Below are positions 47,214-56,405 of a stretch of 64,000 nucleotides of DNA, in pieces. Positions within the stretch are counted from its first letter, which is position 1, and each line of letters opens with the position of its first letter. The stretch covers positions 1,736,001 to 1,800,000 of the forward strand of contig CP094685.1 in the NCBI GenBank assembly GCA_022828425.1, given 5' to 3'. Below the pieces are notes generated by a model. It worked only from the letters and a program-made list of their open reading frames with translations. It searched no databases and had not been told where the DNA came from. This DNA is from Candidatus Thiothrix sulfatifontis (lineage in GTDB: Bacteria; Pseudomonadota; Gammaproteobacteria; Thiotrichales; Thiotrichaceae). A program made the position numbers and the translations under genes.

Positions 47214-47223
47214 GGTGAGGGAT

Positions 47224-47257
47224 TCCGCTAAATGATAATGCTATTCAATTTAGCGGA
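47224..47257. promoter_or_regulatory. 10-bp palindrome with a Fur-like core upstream of CDF-SPFH
   Basis: TCCGCTAAAT (47224-47233) is inverted at 47248-47257 around a 14-base centre containing ATTATCATT on the minus strand. It overlaps a possible minus-strand promoter (TTGTCA, 17-base spacer, GAATAG). It may be an operator; Fur or a metal regulator is possible. Confidence 0.4.
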
Positions 47258-47302
47258 TGGATATGACAACTTGATGACGGAAATTAATAGGTGATGGTTT
47301 TG

Positions 47303-48310
47303 TTATTTCCAACCCACCTTATCCATGATCATCACCGCTTGCGCATTGTGTTTGCCAAGGTTAGACAGGTTCAGTGCATCGCTTTTGAACGCACCCCAGC
47401 TTTGTAATTCCGGGCTGGCAGCAATGCCGCGTTTGGCGGGGTATTCGCCGTTGGTGTTGGAATACCAACGTTGCGCGTCGTCCAGCACCATGTATTCCAG
47501 CAATTTAACCGCGTTTTCCTTGTTTTTGGCGGATTTGGTCACGCCCGCGCCGCTGATATTGATGTGAGTGCCACGGTCACGCTGGTTGGGGAAAAACACT
47601 TTCACCTTGCTGGCAGCGGCTTTCTGCGCGGCATCGCCTCCGTACAACATTTGCGCGTAGTAATACGTGTTGGCAATCGCGACATCGCACTGACCCGCCG
47701 CCACCGCTTTAATTTGGTCGCGGTCGCCGCCACTGGGTGGTTTTGCCAGATTTGCCACCAAGCCTTGCGCCCACTGTTCGGCTTGCGCCGCGCCTTTGGC
47801 GGCAATCATCGACGCCAGCAATGACTGGTTGTAAATGCTGCTGGAAGAACGCGCACACACGCGCCCTTTCCATTTCGGATCAGCCAAATCTTCGTAGGTG
47901 GAAAGTTCATTCGCCTGCACTTTTGCGGGATTGTAGAACAGCACCCGTGAGCGGTAAGTCAGCCCAAACCACTGGTTGGCAGGGTCACGCAAATTCGCCG
48001 GAATCGCTTGATTGAGCTTGGCGGACTGGATCGGTTGCAAGGTGCCAGCTTCCACCGCACGGTGCAAACGCCCTGCATCCGCCGTAATCAGCACGTCAGC
48101 GGGTGAATTCGCACCTTCACGTTTCAAACGTTCCAGCAATGGGTCATCATCGCCAGTAATCAGGTTGACCTTCACGCCCTTGTCTTTGCTGAACGCATCC
48201 AACAGCGGCTTGATCAATTGCTCCTCACGGGCGGAATACACATTTACTTCATTGGCAAGTACCTGGGTACTGCTCAACAGCAGCAAACTAACGGTCAATT
48301 TTTTCAACAT
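47303..48310 (-). CDS. fbpA: Periplasmic ferric-iron-binding protein, second copy
   Basis: 335 aa. Signal peptide cleaved near TQVLA. The mature start NEVNVYSAREEQL, DRDQIKAVAAGQCDVAIANTYYYAQ and C-terminal AVMIMDKVGWK are close to the fbpA product at 18567-19580. The frame is open 33 codons further upstream through a repeat-like region, but ATG 48310 has a perfect AAGGAG site 7 bases ahead. No permease or ATPase gene lies next to it, so it probably shares FbpB-FbpC. Confidence 0.93.
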   Translation of the reverse strand: MLKKLTVSLLLLSSTQVLANEVNVYSAREEQLIKPLLDAFSKDKGVKVNLITGDDDPLLERLKREGANSPADVLITADAGRLHRAVEAGTLQPIQSAKLNQAIPANLRDPANQWFGLTYRSRVLFYNPAKVQANELSTYEDLADPKWKGRVCARSSSSIYNQSLLASMIAAKGAAQAEQWAQGLVANLAKPPSGGDRDQIKAVAAGQCDVAIANTYYYAQMLYGGDAAQKAAASKVKVFFPNQRDRGTHINISGAGVTKSAKNKENAVKLLEYMVLDDAQRWYSNTNGEYPAKRGIAASPELQSWGAFKSDALNLSNLGKHNAQAVMIMDKVGWK

Positions 48311-48393
48311 AATGATCTCCTTCTTACTCCCCTCGCCCCTTGAGGGACGACGCTGAAAGCGGCTGGGTGTGGGGTTGGGGGTGAGGGGTAAAA
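48311..48393. repeat. G/C-strand-biased spacer resembling a dispersed repeat
   Basis: The region between piuC and the second fbpA has C-rich and G-rich tracts (CCCCTCGCCCCTTGAGGG, GGGGTTGGGGGTGAGGGG). It resembles spacers that recur in many proteobacterial genomes. A second copy was not seen in this window. Confidence 0.3.
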
Positions 48394-49077
48394 CTACGTA
48401 TCCGCCCAACGGCGAACCAAATTGTGGTAAATCCCGGCGAGTTTGACGGTTTGCGGATGCCCCACGCCGAGTTCCAGCGTCAATTCTTGGATACTCTGGT
48501 CGAGGTCGTAGAGCAGGGTGCGTTGCCCGTCATCACGGATCATGCTTTGCATCCAGAAGAACGAGGCGATACGTGCGCCGCTCGTAACGGGAAGTACTTG
48601 ATGCAAACTGGTGGCGGGGTACAGCACCATATCGCCTGCCGCGAGTTTCACTTCCTGTGCGCCAAAATTGTCTTCGATCACCAGTTCGCCGCCTTTGTAC
48701 TCTTCCGGTTCGGCGAGAAACAACGTGGCGGAAACGTCGGTGCGTACTCTGACAATCGTACCCGGCACGTAGCGGATGGAATTATCGACATGGACACCGA
48801 AATTACCGCCGCCTTCGTAACGGTTGAACAGCGGTGGGTAAATTTTCAGTGGCAGCGCGGCAGAGATGAACTGCGAATTTTTAGCGAGTGCATCGAGGAT
48901 GAAATCGCCTAGCTCTTGCGCCAGTGGCGAAGTCTGCGCCAGTTGCAGGTTGTTTTTGGCGGTGGCGGCTTGTTGACCTGCCGTCACTTTGCCATCGACC
49001 CATTCTGTCGCATCCAGTTGGGCGCGACATTGGGCAACTTGTTGTTTGGTCAGGACATTGGGTATACACAGCAGCAT
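48394..49077 (-). CDS. piuC: PiuC/YbiX-type Fe(II)/2-oxoglutarate dioxygenase
   Basis: 227 aa PKHD-type hydroxylase. Metal ligands are seen in [11 protein letters not shown] (H and D) and in [19 protein letters not shown] (second His and the 2-oxoglutarate-binding Arg). PiuC is commonly encoded beside a catecholate/xenosiderophore receptor (PiuA/Fiu), as here, where the receptor gene lies just upstream with 2 bases between them. It probably modifies or helps use the imported siderophore. Confidence 0.93.
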   Translation of the reverse strand: MLLCIPNVLTKQQVAQCRAQLDATEWVDGKVTAGQQAATAKNNLQLAQTSPLAQELGDFILDALAKNSQFISAALPLKIYPPLFNRYEGGGNFGVHVDNSIRYVPGTIVRVRTDVSATLFLAEPEEYKGGELVIEDNFGAQEVKLAAGDMVLYPATSLHQVLPVTSGARIASFFWMQSMIRDDGQRTLLYDLDQSIQELTLELGVGHPQTVKLAGIYHNLVRRWADT

Positions 49078-49079
49078 AA

Positions 49080-51377
49080 TTAAAAGTCGTAGGTTAGGCT
49101 AAGGTTAGTGGTGCGACCCGGTGCAACGTAAGTAAATGGCGCACCGCTGCGGTATAACGCTTCGTAGATGGTTTCATCCGTGGCGTTTTTCATATTCAAC
49201 TGCGCTGACATCTTGTTGTTGATTTTGTATTCACCCATCAAATCGAGGCGGTTAGAAGCTTTGATGGTGTTACCCGTGGTAGCGGCAAATGCACCGCCGC
49301 CCACTTCACCCGTATGAATCACGCTGCCACCGACGGCGATTTTCGGTGTGATCTGGTACTTGGTTTGCACACTGGCGCTCTTTTCGGCAATGTTGGCTAA
49401 GGGTTTACCGAGGTTCGCAGGGGTTGCTGAGCCAGTGATTTCGCTATCCATGTAGACTGCACCACCGGCAAGGCTGAGTTTTTCGGTGACATTACCGGAA
49501 ACGCCCAGTTCCATACCCTTGATGCGTACTTCACCCTGATTGCTGGTGTTGGATTCGATTTTGTTGCTCTTATCCAACTGGAATATTGCTGCACTGACCG
49601 CGAGGTTATCGTTGGCTAGGTTCCATTTGGTGCCGAGTTCCACGCTCTTATTGCGCTCAGGCTCAAACTTGGCAACATCCGCATTTAAACCACCGTAGGC
49701 AACATCGCCCACGCCGTCATACATTTCGCCCGGTACGTTGGATGAGGTACTGACCGAGGCGTAAACGCTGCCGTTTTCCTTCGGCTTATACACGACACCG
49801 GCATGACCGTTGGTAAAGCCTTCGTTGTATTTGACCGGCGGCGCAACCCCATTGACTGCACCACTGGTTGTACCCGCACCGTAAGTGAGTGATTCGCTGG
49901 TAATATCAAAGGTGTCGTGACGGATACCGCCGAAGACTTCCCATTTGGGGTTAAGCTTAACGGTATCCATGACATAGACCGAGTTCACATCGGCACTAAT
50001 GTTCGAGGTGCGACTCACACCATTGATGCCCGGTGCGGCAACGTTATTGTTCGGGTTGATAATGTTCATGACGGGAGCGGGAACGCCACCCGGATTGGTC
50101 GTCGCATTAAACGCATTCAAGCTCGGTACGTCGTTCTTGATTTTTTCCTTACTCACCTCAAAACCGCCGACCACAATATGCTCGACATCGCCTTGATAGA
50201 ATTCATGGGTGATTTGGGTGCTATTGCCGGTGAAGGTATTGGTGAAATCGGCGGTGTTCACGCTGTTAGTGATGGTCGCATCCGGTGTCAAACCCGTTGC
50301 CGGTACGCTGCCCGGCTTGGAAACGATGTACTTATTGGTGGTTTCGCCCACACGGGTTTTGCTGTTGATAGTGGTGTTTGGAGAGACTTTGTAGTCCACC
50401 GTACCCGTTAAAATATCCGCCCCCGTGTCGTGGAAGTCACGCCCGACAATCACGTAAGAATTGCTACGATCAACCGCTGCCGGTGCGCCGGTTGTTCGAT
50501 CCCACGGATGCCCACGGTCTGGCATGGCTTCGTTGCGCAGGTGGTAATAATCCAAGGAAACATCCATTTTTTCGCTGGCTGCAATATCAGCAGCGATGGC
50601 AGCACCTTGACCTTTTTTGTACAGGTGATCCCGTCCGGCAATCTCGGAATCTTGAATCATGAGGTTGCTGCGCACTTTTACCTTGTCGTTGACCACGCGG
50701 TTAGCGTCAAGAGTTGCACGGTTGTCGTCGCCCACGGTCAATGTGCCGCGTGCAAAGTTAGCATCCTGCGGTTTTTTGGAAACGCTGTTGACCGCGCCGC
50801 CCGTCGTACCGCGCCCTGCGAAGGTAGAGCTTGGGCCTTTCGCAATTTCGATTTGTTCAGAGGCGAACACATCACGGGTAGTGGAACCGGGGTCACGCAT
50901 TCCGTCGACGAAAATATCGTTACGTGTGTCGAAACCACGGATCAGGAAACGGTCGCCTTCCGCATTACCGCCTTCGCCGGTTCCCATGGTTACGCTCGGT
51001 TGGGTGCGCATCAGGTCTTTCAGCGCCATCACGCCCGCGTCTTCCATCTGTTCTTTGCCGACCACGGTGATGGTTTTGGAAACGTTCAAGAGAGGTTCGG
51101 TGAATTTGGTGTTGGCGGATTTGTCAACTTTGTATGGGGCTTCCGGGTCAGCGTTCGGGTTGGAACCGGGGGCGGCTTGTTTGGCTTCTGCGGTCACGCC
51201 TTCGAGTTGGGTAACGTCAGCTTTCGCATCTTTGGTTTTTTTGGTGTCATCCGCCGCTTGGCTAGGGGCGGCAAGCGTTGCCATCATGACAAATGCAGCC
51301 GAAGCAAGGGCAATAGCGGGGGATTCGGCACGGTTGACACTGCTACGGATAGCAAGAGGTTTTTTCTGACAGCTCAC
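49080..51377 (-). CDS. TonB-dependent siderophore receptor (Fiu/PiuA-like)
   Basis: 765 aa outer-membrane receptor. A long N-terminus with a signal peptide (cleaved near APSQA, ~40), a plug domain ([45 protein letters not shown]), and a 22-strand barrel ending in aromatic [29 protein letters not shown] is the receptor plug/barrel signature. The pairing with piuC suggests a catecholate siderophore. A Fur-box candidate lies ~86 bases upstream in the region shared with exbB. Confidence 0.92.
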   Translation of the reverse strand: MSCQKKPLAIRSSVNRAESPAIALASAAFVMMATLAAPSQAADDTKKTKDAKADVTQLEGVTAEAKQAAPGSNPNADPEAPYKVDKSANTKFTEPLLNVSKTITVVGKEQMEDAGVMALKDLMRTQPSVTMGTGEGGNAEGDRFLIRGFDTRNDIFVDGMRDPGSTTRDVFASEQIEIAKGPSSTFAGRGTTGGAVNSVSKKPQDANFARGTLTVGDDNRATLDANRVVNDKVKVRSNLMIQDSEIAGRDHLYKKGQGAAIAADIAASEKMDVSLDYYHLRNEAMPDRGHPWDRTTGAPAAVDRSNSYVIVGRDFHDTGADILTGTVDYKVSPNTTINSKTRVGETTNKYIVSKPGSVPATGLTPDATITNSVNTADFTNTFTGNSTQITHEFYQGDVEHIVVGGFEVSKEKIKNDVPSLNAFNATTNPGGVPAPVMNIINPNNNVAAPGINGVSRTSNISADVNSVYVMDTVKLNPKWEVFGGIRHDTFDITSESLTYGAGTTSGAVNGVAPPVKYNEGFTNGHAGVVYKPKENGSVYASVSTSSNVPGEMYDGVGDVAYGGLNADVAKFEPERNKSVELGTKWNLANDNLAVSAAIFQLDKSNKIESNTSNQGEVRIKGMELGVSGNVTEKLSLAGGAVYMDSEITGSATPANLGKPLANIAEKSASVQTKYQITPKIAVGGSVIHTGEVGGGAFAATTGNTIKASNRLDLMGEYKINNKMSAQLNMKNATDETIYEALYRSGAPFTYVAPGRTTNLSLTYDF

Positions 51378-51462
51378 GGGATACTCCTAAAATAAAAATG
51401 TTACTCGAAGAAGCATCCGTGGCTGTCAGGTCGTTGGCTATACGATGCGTACTCTGTGGGTT

Positions 51463-51481
51463 GCAGATGATAATCATTCTA
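51463..51481. promoter_or_regulatory. Fur-box candidate between the receptor and exbB
   Basis: Contains 12 contiguous consensus bases (ATGATAATCATT); 14 of 19 overall. It is in the divergent region and could control both directions. Confidence 0.6.
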
Positions 51482-51617
51482 TTTTACAGGTCAAGACTTT
51501 TGTGTTAAAAATGCGAATAATTTTTATTTGACAGCTTGCTGCACTTTGACAGATATTCAGCAGCACGCGATATTAACTGAGATTAGTCGTTTAAATTTAA
51601 GAGGTTTTACTAACATA

Positions 51618-52049
51618 ATGGAATTTCTCAAACTGTATCTGGATCACATGGTGCTAGGCGCGTTGGGCTTTATGAGCTTTATTATGCTGGCGTTCGCGGT
51701 GGAGCGTTACATCTATTTTTGGCGCATTAAATTGGCGGATTTCAAGCACATTGAGCTGTTGAAAGTCGCGCTGACCCGCAATCTCACCACGATTTCCAGT
51801 GTTGGCGCGAATGCGCCGTATGTGGGGCTGTTAGGCACAGTCTTGGGGATTTTGATTACCTTCCACGAAATGGGACAAGGCAACAAGCTGGATGTGAATA
51901 GCATTATGCTCGGTCTGGCAATGGCGCTGAAAGCTACCGCTGCCGGGCTGTTGGTTGCGATTCCCGCCATCCTGTTTTACAACGGCTTGATGCGCAAAGT
52001 GGACGTGCTGGTATCACGTTGGACTGCCTTACAGGATGGTTTTGCATGA
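51618..52049 (+). CDS. exbB: TonB-system biopolymer transport protein ExbB
   Basis: 143 aa. Three membrane helices. The second and third carry the conserved GLLGTVLGILITFHEMGQG and GLAMALKATAAGLLVAIPAILFYN segments. The frame extends 30 codons upstream, but ATG 51618 (MEFLKLYLDHMVLGALG) fits the short ExbB form. Overlaps exbD by 4 bases. Divergent from the receptor it energises. Confidence 0.93.
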   Translation: MEFLKLYLDHMVLGALGFMSFIMLAFAVERYIYFWRIKLADFKHIELLKVALTRNLTTISSVGANAPYVGLLGTVLGILITFHEMGQGNKLDVNSIMLGLAMALKATAAGLLVAIPAILFYNGLMRKVDVLVSRWTALQDGFA

Positions 52050-52429
52050 AACGTTTCGACCAGATCAATATGATCCCCTTCATCGACATTATGCTGGTGT
52101 TGCTGGCGATCGTGCTGACCACGGCAAGTTTTGTGTCTCAAGGGCTGATTCCGGTTAATCTGCCCACCGCCGAACAAGTCAGCGAGCCATCGAAAGATGA
52201 AGAGCCGTTGGAAATTGCTATTAACGAGAAGAATGAGTTTTTCCTTGGTGAGGAAAAAGTCACGCTGGAACAAATGGCTGAAAAGCTCAAGGTGCAAGCC
52301 AAGCCAGAAACGTTGATTGTATTGCGCATTGATAAAGCCGCTGTGTTTGAGCATTTCGTCAAATTGATTGATTTGCTGAAAGCACAGGAACTCAATAACC
52401 TTTCGATACAGGCACAGCAAGAGCCATGA
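52046..52429 (+). CDS. exbD: TonB-system biopolymer transport protein ExbD
   Basis: 127 aa with one N-terminal helix that contains the proton-carrying Asp in MIPFIDIMLVLLAIVL (~15). The periplasmic domain follows (VSEPSKDEEPLEIAINEKNEFFL). The ATG at 52046 overlaps the exbB stop. Overlaps tonB in ATGA. Confidence 0.93.
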   Translation: MKRFDQINMIPFIDIMLVLLAIVLTTASFVSQGLIPVNLPTAEQVSEPSKDEEPLEIAINEKNEFFLGEEKVTLEQMAEKLKVQAKPETLIVLRIDKAAVFEHFVKLIDLLKAQELNNLSIQAQQEP

Positions 52430-53208
52430 AAACCAATCATATCAGCGGCTTTGGTATTTCCACGGCTGTGCATATTGGGTTGGCGTTATTGCTGATGCCT
52501 CTCCTGTTTGCCGCAGAAACCAAGCCGGAAGAACCCCCCATTCTGCCGGTGGAATTGAGCATGTTCGAGCCGCAAGCTCCCGAACCTGCCCCCGAACCCG
52601 TGCCGCAGGTAGCGCCAGAACCACCGCCGCCGCCACCCCCACCACCGCCGCAACCTAAGCCCAAGCCAAAGGAAAAGCCGAAACCGGAAAAGCCCAAGCC
52701 GGAAAAGAAGGTGGAAAAACCCTTGCCCAAACCTAAGCCAGAAAAGGATTTGCGCCAAGAGCAGGAGGAACGAGAACGCCGCGAAGCAGAACGTCGTGAG
52801 CGTGAGGAACAGCAACGCCAACAGGAAATGCGCGAACAGCAACAGCGTGAAGCCGCCGAGCGTCAAGCACGTCAACAGGTGCAACAAGAAGCCGCTGCGC
52901 GTGCGGCTGCCCAAGCCCAAAACGAAGTGCCAGTGATTACGAATCCACGTTATCGCCGCCCGCCGAGTCCGCCGGATTACCCCCGCCGTGCGCTGGAATC
53001 GGGTACGGAAGGCACAACGATTGTGCGTGCCAATGTCAGCCCCAGTGGTAGCGTGATTGCGGCTAAAGTACACAAGTCCTCTGGTAATGCGTCATTGGAT
53101 GCCGCAGCGCTCAAAGCAGTGCGCGGTTGGGCGTTTGTGCCAGCTACTCGCGGTGGCGGGAATATCGAATCCATCGTCCAAGTGCCGGTCAATTTTAGAA
53201 TTAAGTGA
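52426..53208 (+). CDS. tonB: Energy transducer TonB
   Basis: 260 aa. N-terminal helix (~12-28), a Pro-rich segment (EPAPEPVPQVAPEPPPPPPP), a Lys/Pro spacer, a highly charged Glu/Arg/Gln helix (~108-165) and the TonB_C domain (PPDYPRRALESGTEGTTIV ... GWAFVPA). The long charged helix between the Pro-rich spacer and the C-terminal domain is unusual in length. It ends the exbB-exbD-tonB run. Confidence 0.94.
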   Translation: MKTNHISGFGISTAVHIGLALLLMPLLFAAETKPEEPPILPVELSMFEPQAPEPAPEPVPQVAPEPPPPPPPPPPQPKPKPKEKPKPEKPKPEKKVEKPLPKPKPEKDLRQEQEERERREAERREREEQQRQQEMREQQQREAAERQARQQVQQEAAARAAAQAQNEVPVITNPRYRRPPSPPDYPRRALESGTEGTTIVRANVSPSGSVIAAKVHKSSGNASLDAAALKAVRGWAFVPATRGGGNIESIVQVPVNFRIK

Positions 53209-53262
53209 GAACAGGCGACTCAGTTTGACGTAGCAAACTTTGCCGCCGAGGAAAATTAAATC

Positions 53263-54393
53263 ATGCGCCCCATTATTTTCTGTTTATTGTGCTTGGCATC
53301 AACTGCCATTGCCGCTAATCCTCCCCTTGATACCAAAGCCGCATTGGGCGAAAAGCTGTTTTCTGACGTGAATCTGTCGAAAAACCGCACGCAATCTTGC
53401 GCCACTTGCCACAATCCTGAGCACGGTTTCGTGGATAATCGCAGCACAGCGGTGGGCAACGCAGTTTCCTTGGGCGCTGACGGCAAATCCTTGGGGGATC
53501 GCAATGCACCAACAGCAACTTACGCCAAATTCAGCCCAGATTTTCACCAGAACAAAGCGGGTAACTATATCGGCGGGCAATTTCTGGATGGACGCGAGAA
53601 AGATTTAGCTGGGCAGGCGGGCGGACCACCACTGAATCCGGTGGAAATGGGGATGCCGGACAAAGTGAGCGTGGTAGCGCGTTTGCAGGAAAATCAGGAT
53701 TACGTTGGCGCGTTCAAACAGCTTTTCGGCGCAAGTGTTTTCGACACGCCGGAAACGGCTTACGCGGCAATGGCAGAAAGTTTGGGCGAGTTTGAAAAAA
53801 CCGATACCTTCGCACCGTTTGATTCCAAATATGACCGCTATTTGCAAGGCGAGGTCGAACTGACGGATCAGGAATCGTTGGGCGAATCGTTGTTCTTTTC
53901 TCAGCAATTCACCAATTGTAATCGCTGCCATCAGTTGAAAGCTTTCCCCGGTAGTGACGGCGAAACCTTCAGCAATTACGAGTACCACAATTTGGGCGTG
54001 CCGACCAATCACGCGGTACGGGCGGCGAATGGCAAGGCTAAGGATTTCGTTGATCAAGGTTTGTTGGCACACCCCGACATTAGCGACCCCACAGCGGCGG
54101 GCAAATTCAAAGTGCCAACTTTGCGCAATGTCGCTGTGACCGCGCCGTATATGCACAATGGCGTGTTTGCCGATTTGCGTACCGTTGTATTGTTTTACGA
54201 CAAATTTAATAATGCGCAACGCACACTCAACCCGGAAACCAGCAAACCGTGGGATGTGCCGGAAGTCGCAGATAATATCGCCTTAAAAACTGAGGATTTT
54301 CAATCATCTGCTTTGAAAGATGCGGAGGTAGATGCGTTGGTAGCGTTTATGAAGACGCTGACGGATCAGCGTTATGAACATTTGCTCAAGTAA
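53263..54393 (+). CDS. Di-heme cytochrome c peroxidase (MauG/CcpA family)
   Basis: 376 aa with a signal peptide (cleaved at ...TAIAA). Two heme c motifs: CATCH (~47-51) and CNRCH (~222-226), with the TAPYMHNG segment and QSC.TCHNPEHGF typical of the family. It reduces peroxide in the periplasm using cytochrome electrons. It follows tonB after 54 bases and converges with the HIT-like gene after 20 bases. A decayed copy of its 3' end lies at 56406-56581. Confidence 0.92.
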   Translation: MRPIIFCLLCLASTAIAANPPLDTKAALGEKLFSDVNLSKNRTQSCATCHNPEHGFVDNRSTAVGNAVSLGADGKSLGDRNAPTATYAKFSPDFHQNKAGNYIGGQFLDGREKDLAGQAGGPPLNPVEMGMPDKVSVVARLQENQDYVGAFKQLFGASVFDTPETAYAAMAESLGEFEKTDTFAPFDSKYDRYLQGEVELTDQESLGESLFFSQQFTNCNRCHQLKAFPGSDGETFSNYEYHNLGVPTNHAVRAANGKAKDFVDQGLLAHPDISDPTAAGKFKVPTLRNVAVTAPYMHNGVFADLRTVVLFYDKFNNAQRTLNPETSKPWDVPEVADNIALKTEDFQSSALKDAEVDALVAFMKTLTDQRYEHLLK

Positions 54394-54413
54394 AAATGTA
54401 TGCAGTTCTGGTT

Positions 54414-55415
54414 TCAAGCAGTTAGCAGTGATAGCTGATCCGAAAATACCGTGCTGTGCATCGTTGCCGCTGAGTTATCCACCAAGTTGAACACGCCACA
54501 CAGCTCGTGCCAGCCAATGCCTTGTAACCAATCCGCTAGTTTCACGGTGCCTTGCCCTTTGCGTGGCAGGATGTAACAACTTTCACCCCGATACAACAGG
54601 TTGTAAGGTCGGTTAGCCTGATGCAATGCTGCCAGGATTTCCCACGCCGCTTGCGCAGAATCTGCCCGCCAGCAATGCAGCGGGTAGGCTTGTGTGCCGC
54701 CGTTATGTTGCCACTGGGCTGCTTCCACCGGAAAGGGAGATGGGCGTATAAATCCTTGAAAATGCAATTGATTGACCGAGGCATACGCGCCGACACTATT
54801 GAATGCTATCCCAAACCCCGGTAGGTAGGTGGCGGTGCTGGCAGCCAGCGCCATGATGCGTTCATGGTAGGGTTGTGTCAGGAATTGCGGCAAGGTGGCT
54901 TGCGGTTCAGGTACGATCAGCGTGTGCCAAGGTGCAAATGAATATTTGTTGTAGAACACCCGCAAATTCATGCCTTCCGCCGTGCCTTCCCATAAGATTT
55001 CGGGGCGTAGGAAGGGTTTGTTGAAGTGAAATTTATCCGCTGCAAATGCTTGGTACAATTCGCTGAAGACTTCGCTCGATACCCGCGCTGGGCGCAGACT
55101 CCGTAATGGGTTTATCACCAATTCCCACGGTTCAGCGCGGGCGTGTTCCCAGCCGGAAAAAATCTCGATGCCGGTTTTCAGCAGTGCTGCAAAGGTGGCG
55201 ACATCATCCACCGGGCCGTCAGGCTTGCGCTGTTGCAATTGTGCAAAAGTTTCACGCAAAGGTGTTGCAAGCTGTTGGCGTAATTGTGCGTCTTGCATAC
55301 TGTTGGCGAGTACCAAGATAAACGCGCCCAAGCCATCGGGCGTGAGCATGTTTTGTAAACCGTCGGCAAAGCGGGTTTTGAAAGCGTCGGGGGAGGTGGT
55401 GAAGAGCATAGTCAT
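54414..55415 (-). CDS. HIT/GalT-superfamily-like nucleotide-processing protein
   Basis: 333 aa, no signal peptide. The segment APWHTLIVPEPQATLPQFL and later VGAYASVNQLHFQGFI resemble the core of GDP-sugar/Ap4A-phosphorylase-like HIT proteins. The HxHxH triad is altered: the sequence is LHFQG, so only the first histidine is evident. The N-terminal third is helical and unknown. A partial copy lies beside a decayed TonB receptor at 39361, which links this gene to iron uptake loci. I place the family with moderate certainty. Confidence 0.65.
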   Translation of the reverse strand: MTMLFTTSPDAFKTRFADGLQNMLTPDGLGAFILVLANSMQDAQLRQQLATPLRETFAQLQQRKPDGPVDDVATFAALLKTGIEIFSGWEHARAEPWELVINPLRSLRPARVSSEVFSELYQAFAADKFHFNKPFLRPEILWEGTAEGMNLRVFYNKYSFAPWHTLIVPEPQATLPQFLTQPYHERIMALAASTATYLPGFGIAFNSVGAYASVNQLHFQGFIRPSPFPVEAAQWQHNGGTQAYPLHCWRADSAQAAWEILAALHQANRPYNLLYRGESCYILPRKGQGTVKLADWLQGIGWHELCGVFNLVDNSAATMHSTVFSDQLSLLTA

Positions 55416-55735
55416 TTGCCTAAATTCTGGATGTTACAACTGTTCCCCATCATAATTTAAAGCATGGCTAGGCACAGCCGCTTTACGACAAGTTGTATTC
55501 GGTTATTGGAGAAATCCAACATGCTTTGGCTAAACTCAACCCTGAAACTGTTCAGGATCTACAAAGCCGCTGCTTGCTTACGATTAGCAAAATAATTAAG
55601 TAATTGATTTTATTATAAATAAAAATTACTGGTTCAGTTGGCATAGCGCCTGCAATATCCCTAACAAGAGCAGCAAACACCGTCTGCTCAATAATAGAAA
55701 CCAATATTAAAATTAATCTACAAGGAAACTACATC
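55416..55735. other. 320-base intergenic region with no intact gene
   Basis: The plus strand carries a 43-codon open stretch ending at TAA near 55600 (IGEIQHALAKLNPETVQDL...) that reads like the tail of a degraded gene, possibly a transposase, without a start. After it come AT-rich bases (55585-55630), the likely promoter area, and a leader of ~100 bases to an AAGGAAAC ribosome site for the next gene. Confidence 0.4.
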
Positions 55736-56338
55736 ATGAAATTCCAACAAATCGCTCTGACTATCGCACTGTTCGCTGTTTCTGCTACTGGCTTCGCGGC
55801 TGAAAGCGACACCATTAAACAATCCGTTGACGTTGACCAGACCATCAGCGTGGACAGCCCGGCTGACCCAGCCACTGCCGCAGCGGGTGAAGCGATTAAT
55901 GTGGCTTGGACTGTTAATAGCAACAACGCTTTCAAATATTCCTTCAGTGGCACATCCAAAGATGATGCAGGCTCCGACTTGAAATACCCTCAGTTCATCA
56001 AGCAGGACGTGGATGCCAACGGCAAATTGGTCGATAAAAACTATGACGTGCTGGATACTAGCTTTGGTGTTGCCTTGTCTGACTATGAGTCTGTACAGAA
56101 CAGTAACACTTGGGGCAAAGGCGAAGCCGCCGCCGGTGAAGCCAAGGCGCTGGTAGCGGATACCTCTGATGCAACTTCCCCTTACGGAACCATGGGGCGC
56201 GTTATGACTGGCGACAAGACCGGCAAAGCGACCATCAGCTTGTTTTCCAAGGGTATTGCGGATGCGTCTGATCAGTCTGGCATCTACAATAGCGAAGTCA
56301 TGCTGACCGTCACGGCTGAAGAGCAACTCGGCGGCTAA
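55736..56338 (+). CDS. Secreted protein, unrecognised
   Basis: 200 aa with a clear signal peptide (MKFQQIALTIALFAVSATGFAA). The mature part is acidic, rich in Asp, Ala and Ser, without Cys, and ends in SEVMLTVTAEEQLGG. The beta-rich pattern (TISVDSPADPATAAAGEAINVAWTV) suggests a surface, fimbrial or sheath-like structural protein. The strong ribosome site and downstream hairpin suggest high expression. No family recognised. Confidence 0.7.
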   Translation: MKFQQIALTIALFAVSATGFAAESDTIKQSVDVDQTISVDSPADPATAAAGEAINVAWTVNSNNAFKYSFSGTSKDDAGSDLKYPQFIKQDVDANGKLVDKNYDVLDTSFGVALSDYESVQNSNTWGKGEAAAGEAKALVADTSDATSPYGTMGRVMTGDKTGKATISLFSKGIADASDQSGIYNSEVMLTVTAEEQLGG

Positions 56339-56362
56339 TTTTCCCTAGAACACTTTATTACC

Positions 56363-56388
56363 GCCCCTCATGATTCGTCATGGGGGGC
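56363..56388 (+). terminator. Hairpin with TTCG tetraloop after the secreted-protein gene
   Basis: An 11-bp stem (GCCCCTCATGA / TCATGGGGGGC, one G:T pair) with a UUCG loop. The downstream T tract is weak (CATTTCTC), so it may stabilise the mRNA as well as end transcription. Confidence 0.6.
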
Positions 56389-56405
56389 ATTTCTCATGGG
56401 GCAAG

